Assembly (NCBI GenBank): GCA_018398815.1
Contig: CM031601.1
Location: 12,687,319 to 12,751,318, forward strand
DNA: 64,000 nucleotides
Source: Conus ventricosus
Taxonomy: Eukaryota; Mollusca; Gastropoda; Neogastropoda; Conidae
Reading direction: 5' to 3'
A program made the translations under genes and the position numbers. Below, in pieces: positions 36,179 through 46,140 of the stretch (within the stretch, counting starts at the first letter, position 1; the number at the start of each line of letters is the position of its first letter). Below the pieces are notes generated by a model that was given only the letters and a program-made list of their open reading frames with translations, did not search any database and was not told the origin of the DNA.

Positions 36179-36430
36179 CTACGCTTTTTCATTGATACCA
36201 GCTGGATTTCTGGTGCCCAGTTTTTGAATCAGGTGAGACTCCATATCCTTCCTGTCTCTAGAGTCACTAGTTTTCATGAGCCACAAGCCCTTTACTCTTG
36301 TATTGTGTGCGGAATGGATGGGGAGGTTGAAGTGCTTGGCTACTGGTTTGTCCCTGTTGTATTTAATGTCAGCGAGGTGTTCCTTGAATCTGACAGTCAA
36401 AGTGCGTCCGGTCTCGCCAATGTAAAGTTT
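36179..36430 (-). pseudogene. Penelope-type GIY-YIG endonuclease fragment
   Basis: On the minus strand an uninterrupted frame reads KLYIGETGRTLTVRFKEHL, then DKPVAKHFNLPIHS, then ESHLIQKLGTRNPAGINEKA and a stop at 36179. This is the C-terminal two thirds of the GIY-YIG nuclease of Penelope-like elements (YIGET with the downstream Arg, the KHFN-H zinc-linked segment, and the catalytic Glu in ESHLIQKLGT). The RT part is missing upstream, where the frame becomes non-coding. A short 3' fragment of an element is the simplest reading. Confidence 0.8.
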
Positions 36431-36544
36431 GTTTTATTTTCAGCGTTTATTCGTAGAACTAAGATTTTACGGAAGAAAAGATGTGTCTGGTAAGTTTTTA
36501 GAAGGTGTATTTTAAAGACATGAGTGGAAGACATTTTTTATTTA

Positions 36545-36655
36545 TTTATTATTTTTTTTATGACTTGTGAGTCGATTTTAACGTGGTGACAGCCCTGATA
36601 TGGCCCTTTGCATTCGGCTGGGCTATAAGCAACATTACCTTACCTTACCTTGTAG
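36545..36655 (+). mobile_element. Second copy of the I-clade LINE 3' end
   Basis: The plus strand carries TTTTAACGTGGTGACAGCCC, ATATGGCCCTT and CGGCTGGGCTATAAGCAACA and ends in ACCTT repeats. The element at 29512 shows the same sequence on the minus strand. It is a severely 5'-truncated insertion, or a SINE sharing that tail. Confidence 0.8.
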
Positions 36656-37139
36656 AACTGTGTGAATTTCTGTTGAATGTAAAGTTAAATGAAAATGGTG
36701 TCCATCCACGATTTAAATGACCATAAACATGCTTTTAGAATTTGTATTATTTTACTGTGTCTGTTCTATGTAAAGATCCAAGCTGTTGAAAATCACTGGG
36801 GTAGGATAAAAGTTGAGAATCATCAAGTCTTCAAAGTCTGTTTCATGTTTGAAACCCGCATGCTGTGAAACCTGTCAGAACCACCAGTGTTGTGCATATC
36901 TACAGAGTTATCATAGAATGAAATGTAGAACTCAAAACGAGGAACTCAGGTGGCTCATTCTTTTGTCATATGTCAACTTACCATGAAAAACCAAGCACCA
37001 TCCTAAATGCTCTGATCAAGCACAACATACAGAAAGCACAGAATCCATCAATGTCTGGAAAAAATGGGAGAGATAAACTGAAGCAAAAACTTCATTGGCT
37101 TAAATGCTATGCTTCAAGTGACCTACATCATGTGTAGGT

Positions 37140-37412
37140 TCAGACGTACAAAACCACACCATCCATTTTGTTCTTACTTTGTTTGAGGGGAGACCTGACC
37201 ACATCATCCTGCCTGACTGCAGGTTTCACATTCTGTGCCAGTTCTCCCTGTCTTGACAGAGTGGTCTTGGAGAGGTCCTCTTTTTTGGCACCATGTTTGA
37301 AGGCTTGCGTTGGATCGACAGTCTTCCTTCCTTCCAGAGCTTGGATCTTCTTCTCCAGTTTCTGAATGGTGTTCTGCATCTTGTTCGACTTCTCCTTCAG
37401 AGCCTCTTTCTC
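37140..37412 (-). CDS. HMMR: HMMR terminal coding exon
   Basis: Acceptor CTGGCTGCAG precedes the exon at 37412. Translation starts EKEALKEKSNKMQNTIQKLE in phase 0 and runs through a short coiled coil. The family-specific segment GRKTVDPTQAFKHGAKKEDL follows, then a basic tail RSPLKQSKNK, ending at TGA (37140-37142). The vertebrate counterpart has FDPSKAFHHESKENF at this place. Ninety codons. Confidence 0.88.
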   Translation of the reverse strand, partial: EKEALKEKSNKMQNTIQKLEKKIQALEGRKTVDPTQAFKHGAKKEDLSKTTLSRQGELAQNVKPAVRQDDVVRSPLKQSKNKMDGVVLYV

Positions 37413-37724
37413 CTGCAGCCAGTCAACCAGTATCATGAGTGACAGCAAGTGTTCATCAATATCATTCCTATCTGACATGCGCTACACTGTGCAACAACGG
37501 TGTCCCTTCAGTGCCCTCTCAGAACCACTCTGCAGACCTGCCATCCCCTTATCAAACTTGACAGGAATAGTTTCTGAGAGGTACATGTGAAAGCTAAGAG
37601 AAATTTATACTCCATATCACACCCCAAACTAAAAAAAAACCCAAACTTTTCTTTTGCAAATCTTAACACTTTATTTTCTGCTTCATCCTTTTTTTTTACA
37701 TTCAACAGCATTCATCTTTTGGTG

Positions 37725-38010
37725 TCTGTCGCTTTTCTTTTTTATTTCTGCATCAGTCTCTCTACTTTGACTATAGAATGAGACCTCCAAACAGTGCATT
37801 CTCAAGCTGAGGATGGTTTTTTTCTTTTCTTTTTTATTTCTGCATCAGTCTCTCTACTTTGACTATAGAATGAGACCTCCAAACAGTGCATTCTCAAGCT
37901 GAGGATGGTTTTTTTCTTTTCTTTTTTATTTCTGCATCAGTCTCTCTACTTTGACTATAGAATGAGACCTCCAAACAGTGCATTCTCAAGCTGAGGATGT
38001 TTTTTTTCTT
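37725..38010. repeat. 92-bp tandem repeat, 3 copies, in HMMR last intron
   Basis: TTTATTTCTGCATCAGTCTC recurs at 37741, 37833 and 37925. The copies are almost identical, including the pyrimidine stretch that separates them. Confidence 0.95.
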
Positions 38011-38296
38011 TTCTTTTTTGCTTTTCTAAAAAAAACTCACTTGTTTCCCTTTTTAAGTACGCCCTCTTCATACTTCAAGATCACCGATGCCTTTGTGTGT
38101 CTTGGCCTACAGAAGGCCGACAATCAGTCTGGTTCTTACCAAATTCCTCACATCAAGTGATGCTGGGCATCCAAACACTCTCCAAGCAAAATAGTTAATA
38201 TCTCCTTGCTTCATTTGACATTTACTTTGAAAGCTGTTCAGTGGTGGAGCCAGATCCAGTGACTAACCCTACAAAGGTATGTGCGTGGGGCTGTAC

Positions 38297-38430
38297 CTTT
38301 CTGCACTGCATGTATTCATCCTTCAGCTTGCTGATGTACTGGATCTTCTGTTTCTGATTCTGATGTCCCAGCAGCTTGACATATTTGTCCATCATCTTGG
38401 CCATCTCTGCCTCTGCCATCTCACTGCGAC
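38297..38430 (-). CDS. HMMR: HMMR exon with conserved KLLGHQN zipper
   Basis: Acceptor GAATTTCAG to 38430 and donor AGAAAG|GTACAG after 38297. The 134 bp take one base from the previous exon and end in phase 0. The encoded MDKYVKLLGHQNQKQKIQY and SKLKDEY align with human DSYAKLLGHQNLKQKIKH and KLKDE, the most conserved part of HMMR. This region carries spaced basic residues of the B-x7-B type linked to hyaluronan binding in vertebrates, and directs centrosome targeting. Confidence 0.92.
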
Positions 38431-38960
38431 CTGAAATTCACACACACACAAGCACCACAATCAAAAACACTTGCATACAATGATCATGCTCATGGTGGAA
38501 AGATGATAATGAAAAGATGAGGAAATACTGTGGAGTGTCATGGAAAGTGAGTGATTAATGTCTTCTGCTTTCTGTCTTTTCACATCAGTCATACCAAAGG
38601 AATGCTGCAAAGCTTCCCCACATGGGTGATTCATCTGCAGTGTCGTTGAGGAAGGACAGAGGGAGTAGGTGGTGTGCTAGTGTATACGCATGTGTATACA
38701 CAAGAACAGAGAGTAGTTAACATGATTGATATATAATGTACATATATCCGCTGTGATTTTATGACATTGTCTTTTATTACATGTGTCAGTCAGTATCCAG
38801 TTACATGCTTATGTTAATAGATTTACTCCCCAAGAAAGAGTGTCGCCATTTTCTTTACATTACATTCTGACCATGTTCTCATAGACAAATTTCTGATGTC
38901 CTGGTCTATGAATACATGCACAAAAGAAGGTAGTCTCTTCACTGCTGTACTTTGACTTAC

Positions 38961-39052
38961 CAACCAGAAGGTTTCTCTCGGCAGCATAGGCATCCAGCTG
39001 TTGCAAGAAAGGCTCCACACGAGCAAACAGCTCCTCATACTTTTGTTGCCAT
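38961..39052 (-). CDS. HMMR: HMMR coiled-coil exon
   Basis: Acceptor TTTTTTTCAG to 39052; donor GGTTG|GTAAGT after 38961. The 92 bp encode WQQKYEELFARVEPFLQQLD, then AYAAERNLLV. One base enters from the preceding exon boundary and one base leaves, joining to GT to give Gly. The phase fits both neighbours. Confidence 0.85.
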
Positions 39053-39180
39053 CTGAAAAAAAAACCAAAGTGTTGGTAAAAATACTGTATGAAAAGAAGA
39101 ACAGGGTTCAACAGAAGTCATCATGTAACTGAAAGACAACAGAGTCAGCAAATTTTTGTGAGTGTGAGGGCAGCTGATCT

Positions 39181-39182
<2 letters not shown>

Positions 39183-39269
<87 letters not shown>
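39183..39269. repeat. (TG)n microsatellite in HMMR intron
   Basis: Pure TG run between two HMMR exons. It yields spurious Cys-Val and His-Thr frames. Confidence 0.98.
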
Positions 39270-39270
<1 letters not shown>

Positions 39271-39963
39271 TACATGCACCTAAACAAACATATACACAAA
39301 AACAAACACAAATCTGGTCACACCACCTAAATGAAATCCCAGACACCAGTACCTTGAGAAGTGATCTTTGTCTAAAGCTTGATCAGTGTCAGACACAAGG
39401 AGGAAAAAGGAGCCTAAAGACTGTGGCACAATGGATTACTTTCAGCTATGGTTGCCTCCAGGACTAACAATCAACATTCTCATCAAAAGGAATTCAATCC
39501 TCCAAGGCAACGTGTGGCTCCCTACATGGCATGGAGATCACACACAGGTACACATGTAATCCTCCCATCCTGTGAAATGCACTTGATGACCTGAGGTAGG
39601 TTTTTAACATGAAAATTGTCCTAATATCTAGCGCACTTTCGCTGCAAGAGATCACAAAGAAATGCCTGCACTTGCAAAACTCACAGGCACTCTGTCCTTT
39701 CACTTCTGAATTGCTGCCACAGTATTTGCATAAAAGTAGATATACTGAGTGATACCCAGAGTGTTCTACAGCAACATATAACTATAATTGCCTTGCTAAT
39801 TTCTAACACACATTCCATTCTCTCTCTGTCCATTTCACATGCCCATGAGCACGCTCACTGGACACCACATACATTTAAATTATGTCACAATTACACAGCC
39901 TAATGCACAAAAATTCTGCTTTACTCTTCAAATGGACCACCGTGTTCCGTACTGAGTACTCAC

Positions 39964-40123
39964 TCATCTGTCTCCGTGGATGGCTCCCTCTCCTCTTCTA
40001 ACTGCTGGATCTTCTCTGACATCTCGTTGATCATGCGCTCATATTCAGTGCGTTCCTCAAGGGCAGCAGCCTGCACTGCATGCAGCTGCTTTTCCATGTC
40101 TGTTTCCAGCACAGAGTGCTCTC
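39964..40123 (-). CDS. HMMR: HMMR coiled-coil exon
   Basis: Acceptor GACATATCAG to 40123; donor GATGA|GTGAGT after 39964. The 52 complete codons run from EHSVLETDMEKQLHAVQAAA to EREPSTETD with clear heptads. The two trailing bases plus the A opening the next exon give Glu. Its first two bases require one base from upstream, but the next recognised upstream exon supplies two, so an exon may be missing between 40124 and 41404. Confidence 0.85.
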
Positions 40124-41404
40124 CTGATATGTCTGTGACCCACAGCAACAACATGTGTCCAAAGTGTGTCATGCAAGCACTGTCTTTCAGTTACCATCAT
40201 TTTCATAGGCTCTTACAAACTGGACTTCCTGGTCTAAACCTGTGCCATGATGAATTCTTTGTCATTAAAATTTTCTACATCTGTGCTATGGAGTGTACTG
40301 CAAGTCGCAATACACAACCAACATCAACTTTATATCAAAGATATATATGTACACATTATGAAGAAGATGAATGAATGGAATTTCATTAATTCCAAAGTGA
40401 CTGGAATTCTCAAAAAGAAAAAGACCACAAACACAGGGACCCCAGCAATCATGAAACTAACAGTTAATGATGCATTAAACTACATTTTAATCAATTTTGT
40501 TATTTCTTTGTTTTTAATCCACCAACTCACTTGGTCTCCCGTGATAAGACGTAGCAGTAAAAAACAAACGTGCAAAGAACAACAGAGGTGTGGCTATGTA
40601 CTATGGATACTAGGTTGAACGGTGTTAGAACATTCCTCTGAGAGGACACAAGGACCGCAGGGAAAAGACACAGAGATGTGCATGCATTAAGTTGCAGTCT
40701 CTAAGGCAAATATTTCAACCTGCATATATCCAAATTTCCAAGTACAAATGTCCGTTTAAGAATCAGAGTTTTCTGACCGAAACCTAATGGCAAGCTTTTA
40801 AAGAGTTGTAAACAAATTTCTCACATTGTCACAGTGACATCACTTCTTTTTTAAGGGACAAAGGGTTGCTGGAAATTGGTTGATGCTTCAACCTAATGCA
40901 TTTTCAAATATTTCAGTATGGTGCAAAGTTGTCAATTGGTGTCTGACCCCTCATAAACCTTTCAAAAAAGCCATGTGAAATACAAATTGTCAACAACAAC
41001 GAAAGAAAAGAATGAGAACACTGAAAACCTACAATCTTGCAGCTGGACATGTTTGAGGCATTTTCAGAAAGAGTAATCAAAAAACATTTGTTTTAATCAG
41101 TTACAAAAAAAAAAAAAAAGAGTAAAAAAACAATATCAGAGATACTATCAACATGGACTTGACACACAGCAGACAGGCAGTCAGTTCCCTTTACACACCT
41201 GTCTGGCATGTCTGTTTACTCAAATCTTGCAACAATACATGCAAGACTGGTAGTATCTAGGAAGGGCTGAAACATGCCATTCATGGGGGCGGATACGTGC
41301 TGCTTCAACAGGGAAAAGGTTATAAAACATACAATTTATCAACTATGCAAACTCCCTGGCCTTGACTATGGTATTCAAACATGGGCAGGCCTAATCGAGT
41401 TCAC

Positions 41405-41530
41405 CTGTTCAAATGTTCCTCCAGGGCTTCTTTCTCAGCCTGCAGCTCCCTGAGGTTGTCCTGCTGGGTGCCCAGCTCTTGCTCCTTGCTGCTCAGCTTG
41501 GCTTCCAGTTCTCCCACAGTGGTCTTCAGT
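41405..41530 (-). CDS. HMMR: HMMR coiled-coil exon with duplicated acceptor region
   Basis: Acceptor GCTGTCTTACAG to 41530; donor GAACAG|GTGAAC after 41405. The 126 bp encode LKTTVGELEAKLSSKEQELG and onward to ALEEHLN. It joins in phase to the exon at 44988. The acceptor and the first 20-odd exon bases are repeated in tandem upstream (41511-42705). Confidence 0.85.
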
Positions 41531-41777
41531 CTGTAAGACAGCATAGCTACAGTCTCAGGCTTTGTATTGGGTGCATGTTGGTGGCAAATTCTCCCACAGT
41601 GGTCTTCAGTCTGTAAGACACAGCATAGCTACAGTCTCAGGTTTGTATGGTGGCATGTTGGTGCCAAATTCTCCCACAGTGGTCTTCAGTCTGTAAGACA
41701 CAGCATAGCTACAGTCTCAGGCTTTGTATGGTGGCATGTTGGTGCCAAATTCTCCCACAGTGGTCTTCAGTCTGTAA

Positions 41778-42333
41778 AGCGGCTGACACACGAGCCTCCC
41801 TGCCCGTACGGTTGAGACGAAACGTTTGAACCTGTGCGGTCCTACCAGTCAGTGTCGAACGGACGGAGTGCTTCACGAAACGTTTGAACCTGTGCAGTCC
41901 GACCTATATGCGAGTTTTAAACCCTTCGAGTTTGATCCCACATGCCGCTTCAAAGGACTGTGCAATTGAATACGAAGCTTTTTCTCGAATATTTAGATTC
42001 TTATAATTTTTTGAGTTGACATTCCAAAGCACATCATGGCCTTGGTACGATTCAATCAAATATTTGGTCTCCGAATCGGACAGTCTGATCGCCTTGCTGG
42101 ACGACGCCATTTTTCCTTTGTCATGGGTGTTGGCTCAATGCTGAGCGTTGATTGGTTGGAGGATACTAACTGTCCGTTTCGAATAGATCACGGTGTATCT
42201 CGAACGGTCGGGTCGAACTGGATGCCGAAGTCCGTTTGAGACGTACGTTTACTATGACAGACGCTCCGTTTGGGATCGGGTTCGACCGGTACGTCCGAAG
42301 CGTACGGGCGGGGAGGCTCGTGTGTCAGCCGCT
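41778..42333. mobile_element. PIF/Harbinger-type MITE
   Basis: Left end AGCGGCTGACACACGAGCCT and right end AGGCTCGTGTGTCAGCCGCT are perfect inverted repeats that extend imperfectly to about 35 bp (through CCCGTACG). TAA is duplicated on both sides (41775-41777 and 42334-42336), the 3-bp TWA target typical of PIF/Harbinger. The sequence rejoins the surrounding 80-bp array exactly when the insert and one TAA are removed. It carries the start of a MADF-type gene on the minus strand. Confidence 0.92.
41904..42110 (-). pseudogene. MADF/Myb-like DNA-binding fragment in the MITE
   Basis: A 68-codon frame from ATG at 42110 reads LSDSETKYLIESYQGHDVLW then NVNSKNYKN and REKASYSIAQSFE. This is the first half of a MADF/Myb-SANT-like domain, as in the second protein of PIF/Harbinger transposons that helps bind the ends. 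It stops at 41904, inside the element, so it is a truncated copy of the parent's gene. Confidence 0.7.
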
Positions 42334-42779
42334 TAAGACAGCATAGCTAGTCTCAGGCTTTGTATGGTGGCATGTTGGTGCCAAATTCTCCCAAAGTGGT
42401 CTTCAGTCTGTAAGACACAGCATAGCTACAGTCCCAGGCTTTGTATGGTGGCATGTTGGTGCCAAATTCTCCCACAGTGGTCCTCAGTCTGTAAGACAGC
42501 ATAGCTACAGTCCCAGGCTTTGTATGGTGGCATGTTGGTGCCAAATTCTCCCACAGTGGTCTTCAGTCTGTAAGACAGCATAGCTACAGTCCCAGGCTTT
42601 GTATGGTGGGATGTTGGTGCCAGATTCTCCCACATTGGTCTTCAGTCTGTAAGACAGCATAGCTACAGTCCCAGGCTTTGTATGGTGGCATGTTGGTGCC
42701 AAGCAATGCCTCTGCTTGAAAGGGGGGTGGTAGGTGGGTGTGTCAATCATGAGGTTTTGCTGCTTCTTGCTATGTGCAA

Positions 42780-42868
42780 AGTGTGCGTGCATGCGTGCAT
42801 GTGTGTGTGTGTGTGTGTGCGTAAGAGAGAGAGTGGTGTGTGTTTGTGTGTGCGTGTACTTTAGGCAA
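42780..42868. repeat. GT-rich simple repeat
   Basis: GT-rich run interrupted by GCATGC and GAGA motifs, in an HMMR intron. Confidence 0.85.
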
Positions 42869-44038
42869 AAGCATACAAGAGTGCATATGCATGCATGTTT
42901 CCATGAATCTACTTAATGTTGAAAAGGACAACAGCATGAGTACATGCAGGACTCAAAACCTCTGCACAGATGTTCTCTCCAGGTTCAGGCAAAACACCAA
43001 ACACTATCTAATCAACCAGCATATTTACAACCAATCTACATGCCAGTATCAAAAACAAACGTGAACACTATAGGTTTACATGCACATACACACACCACAT
43101 CAACACTCGTCGAAATTGATCCATATCAAAATACCTACATTCTACAAAGCATTATTAGTCCTACTAACTAGATTTTGCAAACATAGGCTCAAAGGTTGTT
43201 CCCTATGTTTCATATTGTTTACATAATGATTACAGTTCTTCAATAGCAAATTTCTTTTCAACACTTTCTTTTTGTTTCACTTTTCTACCCTTCCCTGGCT
43301 GCTTTGGGGTGCTGTTGCATTTTTTTTTAACCTTTGGTGGCGATAAACACCACAGAGTTATCAACTGTGGTGCATTTCTATTTGATGCCAAGGGAGCACA
43401 GACACAATCAGCCCTGTCTCCCTGATGAGTTCGATCCGGCGGACGAAAGGCCTTGGGGCAGGCAATATGAAAAGATCTGTCTTTGAGAGGATTGCAATGG
43501 TTCCTATATGCTGCCAGTGAAGAGTTTAGTATTTATAATATATTTTCCTATCTTATGTTCTCATTTTCTTCTTTTCTCCCTTTCTTTTTTGAATTCAAAT
43601 CTTTGCCAAGTCGTTTATATAATGATGGAAGAATTGTTAGCCTGCACTTGTTTTCCCCACTACTAATTTGTTCAGCATTAGATTTTGCAAGCACTCAGAA
43701 ACAAAATTTAAATGTATCACATCAATAATATCCCTCAACATTATGTACACAAACTATAAGCATTTAAATACAATCTCCATCTTTCACACTTAATCATCGC
43801 CCACTTGTTGGAGACATGTGTATTACCTTTAGTTATCTACTTTCAAGTAATCTGTAGTTGTGAATTTTTTAACCAATTACAAGTGGCAAAATTTTGTTAA
43901 TGCACACGAACCCTCTTTCCATCAGACTCTTCAGCCACAAAGTCCATGGCCATTACACATAGCCTTCTTCCTTCATCTAACCCACTACATTTTACTTAGC
44001 ATTTTCTTGTCATTGGGAGATTTTCATTCAATTTTAAG
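42869..44038. other. HMMR intron sequence; hammerhead-like core at 43420
   Basis: AT-rich intron sequence without exons. On the plus strand at 43421-43448 a CTGATGA / GTTC-GGAC stem / GAAA arrangement resembles a hammerhead-ribozyme core. Confidence 0.5.
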
Positions 44039-44058
44039 GTCCGAGGGTTAGTGTTTTC

Positions 44059-44460
44059 TTTCTTTCTTTCTGCTTATGCAGGCTGATACTCTGCAGACAC
44101 TGCCTGTATAGACAGGCAGTGAAGTTTTGTGTGGATGACCGGTTTTTTTTATCCCGCCATGAAGGCAGCCATACTCCATCTTCAGGGAAGGTGCATGCTA
44201 TGTGTAACGTGTCATCCATACCAACGGCCAAACTGGCCTTCTCTTCCAAAAGTTGGTGATGGGATTTTACAAGTGTGCAAGATGTTGTGCATGCGTTCAC
44301 ACACGGAACCTCTGTTTATAGTCTCATTCAAAGGACTGTGTGGGGAATGGAGTCAGAACCAATGTTAACTCCAAGGGAAAAACCCCCTGTACCGAAATTT
44401 GAACCCGCAACCCAGGATCACAAGTCCAGCGCTCTACCAACGAGCTATTCCAGCCCCCGA
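44059..44460 (-). mobile_element. tRNA-derived SINE
   Basis: On the minus strand the element starts near 44460 with a tRNA-like head. An A box reads TAGCTCGTTGGTAGAGCGC and a B box reads GGTTCAAATTTC, about 30 bases apart, with a degenerate anticodon stem. The body includes a palindrome CACTGCCTGT...ACAGGCAGTG (44098-44121) and ends in a GAAA-type tail. GGTCCGAGGGTTAGTGTTTT (44039-44058) and its copy with one change (44461-44480) are 20-bp target duplications. Pol III transcription from the internal boxes is expected. Confidence 0.88.
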
Positions 44461-44987
44461 GGTCCAAGGGTTAGTGTTTTAGAAAAAGATTCCAAGCTGA
44501 TCAATTCTTCCTTTGGTTTCTGGAAGACCAATAAAATGCATTGCAAATTTTCATGCTTACAAAAAATTTCCCAGATAGATAACTCTGTGTGACTACGGCC
44601 TTTCTGTCAAAAGTATTTATGGCGTTGAAGCTGAAGCATCAGTTTAAAAAAAAGAAAAAAGTTAATAAAAAAATTTTTTTTTTAAAGTTTCAATTTCAGC
44701 TTCTGACACTCACATACACCCATGCAACAGGATCTGACAAAGACAGTACCCTCGGCACACAGAACTTCATAGGTCACTGACAAGACAGACCATGTGTACT
44801 TCTGAGGATACATGCATAGGGACCACAAACACACATACTAACCAGAAAACACATACAACCACACACACCACAGAGCACACACACATACACACCAAAGAGA
44901 ACATATGCACATATGTACACCAGAGAAAGCATACAGACACACACCCACACAAACACAAATCAGAGAATACAAAATAGGCTCACTTAC

Positions 44988-45146
44988 TTCAGCCAATCTG
45001 CCTGCGCATGTTTGGCCTGATGCCGTAGTAAATCTGATTCGTTGGTGGCTTCAATCATCTTGGCCTTTATCGTTTCCACCTGCACCTGAAGAGCATCAAC
45101 TTCGGCATGACTGTCGTCTTTCACCTTCTCGTTGTCTTTCAGCAGT
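44988..45146 (-). CDS. HMMR: HMMR coiled-coil exon
   Basis: Acceptor TTTTTCCAG to 45146; donor GCTGAA|GTAAGT after 44988. The 159 bp encode LLKDNEKVKDDSHAEVDALQ, a VQVETIKAKMIEATNESDLL segment and ADWL. One base enters and two leave, in agreement with both neighbouring exons. Confidence 0.87.
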
Positions 45147-45528
45147 CTGGAAAAAAAAAGAAAAGAAAAGCTAGCAGCTGGGGTGGAAGTTGCTCCTGGA
45201 CAAACGTCCAGACATTCTTTGTAACACCAACTCTCCAGACCACCAAAAAGATTTAGAAAAAGATCAAAATCAGAAGCAACCTTGCAACTCAAAAGCATGG
45301 CTTTTTTTCCTTAATAAACAACTTTTGCTTCTTATGCACTCTCACAACTGATCTTTCTAAATCTTTTTGTTTTCTTATCTTAAATATTACTCCAACTGAT
45401 CACTGTCTTAAGCCACAGTATACACCACAGCAAACACTCCTTTTTCTTTGGTAAAACAACAAATTAAAGAATGAGGGGGTAAAACCAAGAGGTCAGTAAA
45501 GAAAAACTAGGCCTCAAGTAGTACACAC

Positions 45529-45716
45529 TTTTTGAGCTCTTCCTTGAGCTGGTTGTTGAAGGCCTGGGCCCTGTCCAGCTTCAGGTTGAGCTCCTCCATC
45601 TGCAGGTCGTTGGCCTGCCGGTCCAGGGCCAGGGCCTTGCGCACACTCTGCAGGTCCTCCTTATGCTTCTCCCCTAGTCGCTGCTTCTCCTGTGACAGGC
45701 TGCGATCACACAGAGC
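45529..45716 (-). CDS. HMMR: HMMR coiled-coil exon (start uncertain)
   Basis: The donor after 45529 (CAAAAA|GTGTGT) leaves two bases, matching the next exon. The frame reads ALCDRSLSQEKQRLGEKHKE, then SVRKALALDRQANDL and FNNQLKEELK, a strong coiled coil. The 5' border is ambiguous. The acceptor GAACTGGAG (exon from 45716) has a good pyrimidine tract but does not match the phase of the 55955 exon. The acceptor CTGACAG (exon from 45750) matches the phase but has a weak tract. Confidence 0.75.
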
Positions 45717-46140
45717 CTCCAGTTCAAACGAACAGAAGGGAAAGAGAAGGCTGTCAGGAGCACCCCTCCCCCCAAACCCCCCTCCTCTTCCCCTCCCAAC
45801 TTGACTTTTAACAACCATTCCACACTATTCTGATGTTAGCAGGTAATTACTAGCCTACCTTTATCCGTCCGTCCAACGTGATGCTACATCCAATGAAGGT
45901 TATTTGGGAAGCTTTGAGCATACAGACGCAGCATTGAAGGCAGCTGCTACCATAAAGTGGCTGACATCTTCAAAGTGCTTTGATCTGAGCAAAAAGCAGC
46001 TTTGTTTTTGTTTCTTTTTATTCTGGTTCATGTAGAATGTGAGGATGAGTGACAGTGATAGTCCATAATATGACTGCAGAAAATTTAGCAGCCTAAACTT
46101 CACACTTCAGTGGCAATGTGTGGAAGACCAAGAACTGAGG

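Larger units (their letters stand above)
41511..42705. repeat. 80-bp tandem array duplicating an HMMR splice acceptor
   Basis: Units starting at about 41511, 41591, 41671, 41752, 42388, 42469, 42548 and 42627 each contain, on the minus strand, a TAGCTATGCTGTCTTACAG-like acceptor and the first bases of the exon (ACTGAAGACCACTGTGGGAG). The most downstream unit is the real exon border. A 556-bp transposon (41778-42333) splits the array. Confidence 0.95.

Noticed and set aside
44370..44460. Functional tRNA-Thr gene (TGT anticodon)
   Set aside because: The acceptor and anticodon stems pair poorly and the sequence is the head of a SINE with target duplications.
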